This document shows, piece by piece, positions 6,966 through 7,511 of a stretch of DNA of 7,511 bases. Origin of the DNA: an uncultured Sphingomonadales bacterium (GTDB lineage: Bacteria; Pseudomonadota; Alphaproteobacteria; Sphingomonadales; Sphingomonadaceae); NCBI GenBank assembly GCA_903868655.1, contig CAIPWG010000436.1, positions 1-7,511 of the forward strand. The letters run 5' to 3'. The notes under the pieces were generated by a model. That model worked only from the letters and a program-made list of their open reading frames with translations, did not search any database and was not told the DNA's origin. The translations under genes were made by a program, and so were the position numbers. Position 1 is the first letter of the stretch, and each line of letters opens with the position of its first letter.

Positions 6966-7442
6966 ATGGCGTGCATATCGACGATCGATATTCAGACCCG
7001 GCTCGACGTTCAGGAATTGCTGAGCCATTTTTCGCACTTTCTCGATCACAATCAGGGCGCCTGCTGGGCCGATCTGTTTACAATCGATGGAGTGTTCGAA
7101 TGCGCCGATGGCAATCGACTACGCGGTTGCGCTGAACTCGCTTCGGTGCCGGCTATCGTCAACGAGCGGGGTGGCGGTGTCTGGCGCCATCTCATTACGG
7201 CTGTGGTTATAAAGCGTGTGAACACGCGCAAGGACTTGATCGTTCAGGCCTACGGTCCGGTGATCGACATGAACCAGCACAGCGCAATGGCAGCGTTTTA
7301 CGACTATTCGTTCACGCTCAAGTTCACGTCCAGTTGGCACATCGCCCATGCGCTGGCGCGCCGCGTGGGAGGTTCAACCGCACCCGACGTTGGCGCTGCG
7401 GCGGTTGCCAACGGCGCTTTGAATTCCATGGCGCTGCAATAG
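6966..7442 (+). CDS. SnoaL-like / NTF2-fold protein of unknown substrate
   Basis: A 158-residue protein with features of the SnoaL-like part of the NTF2 superfamily, a cone-shaped fold that binds small hydrophobic molecules and includes dehydratases, isomerases, cyclases and the small subunits of ring-hydroxylating dioxygenases. Supporting signs: the N-terminal helical stretch DVQELLSHFSHFLDHNQGA (14-32), the motif WADLFTIDGVFEC (34-46), RLRGCAEL (51-58), and WRHLITAVVI (73-82), whose His75 sits where many relatives have a pocket His. The segment SSWHIAHALARRVG near 126-139 fits the last strand. The last 20 or so residues are rich in Ala and Gly and likely disordered. GGAG (6954-6957) lies eight bases before the ATG. 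It follows the regulator by 88 bases on the same strand and could be co-transcribed. No enzyme activity can be assigned; the fold call is fairly good, the role is open. Confidence 0.75.
   Translation: MACISTIDIQTRLDVQELLSHFSHFLDHNQGACWADLFTIDGVFECADGNRLRGCAELASVPAIVNERGGGVWRHLITAVVIKRVNTRKDLIVQAYGPVIDMNQHSAMAAFYDYSFTLKFTSSWHIAHALARRVGGSTAPDVGAAAVANGALNSMALQ
6975..6991 (+). repeat. Perfect 7-bp inverted repeat in the start of the SnoaL-like gene
   Basis: ATATCGA (6975-6981) and TCGATAT (6985-6991) pair perfectly around CGA. One mismatch further out, G6973 and C6993 also pair. It covers codons 4 to 9 of the SnoaL-like gene. It could form an mRNA hairpin just after the start codon, or serve as a protein site. 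Chance within coding sequence is also possible. Confidence 0.4.
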
Positions 7443-7511
7443 CGTAAGTCTCCCATCATATTCGTGCACGCGTGGTTGGTTCGCTCTGTTGACGAAGGGT
7501 ATAAAGAGAGC
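7443..7511. other. Non-coding right edge, weak promoter-like sequence
   Basis: No gene is visible in these 69 bases and no hairpin with a T run follows the SnoaL-like stop. On the plus strand TTGGTT (7476-7481) and TATAAA (7500-7505) are 18 bases apart and TTGACG occurs at 7489-7494, so a promoter for a gene beyond the window is possible but weakly supported. Confidence 0.25.

Noticed and set aside
1..7511. CRISPR array, tRNA, rRNA, insertion sequence or attachment site
   Set aside because: No regularly spaced repeats, transposase-like frames, terminal inverted repeats or tRNA-like cloverleaf were seen on reading the window.

Overview
The window carries a three-gene RND (resistance-nodulation-division) multidrug efflux operon on the minus strand. 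A divergent TetR-family regulator and a small SnoaL/NTF2-like gene lie on the plus strand. The G+C content is moderately high by eye. The HAE1-type pump, NodT/OprM-type lipoprotein channel and SnoaL-like neighbour suggest a Gram-negative proteobacterium. An alphaproteobacterium, possibly a sphingomonad, is my best guess, but that rests on general resemblance and not on a marker gene.

Layout. Positions 1-284 hold no supported gene, only a few short inverted repeats, one of which (215-234) may act as a weak terminator for the pump operon. Reading leftwards from about 6071, the operon is periplasmic adaptor (6017 to 4854), inner-membrane RND pump (4854 to 1705) and outer-membrane channel (1703 to 285). 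The adaptor and pump genes share one base (TGATG). The pump stop and channel start are separated by one base, with AGGAGG lying inside the pump gene's end. The 119-bp gap at 6018-6136 contains two divergent promoter candidates whose -35 hexamers are the two halves of one 20-bp inverted repeat, CTTGA-N10-TCAAG. To the right are the TetR-type repressor (6137-6877) and, 88 bp further on, a 158-residue SnoaL-like protein (6966-7442). The last 69 bp are non-coding as far as can be seen.

How it works together (inference from the families). The adaptor, trimeric pump and trimeric channel form a tripartite complex across both membranes and use the proton gradient to expel hydrophobic compounds. The TetR protein probably binds the shared inverted repeat, silencing the pump and its own gene until a ligand releases it. 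The SnoaL-like protein may act on a small molecule related to the pump ligand, but that link rests only on position. The pump retains the proton-relay residues. By eye alignment with AcrB it keeps most distal-pocket aromatics but has Leu in place of the switch-loop Phe617. Nothing here is clearly a new system. The points most worth following are the interlocked promoter/operator, the switch-loop change and the SnoaL linkage.
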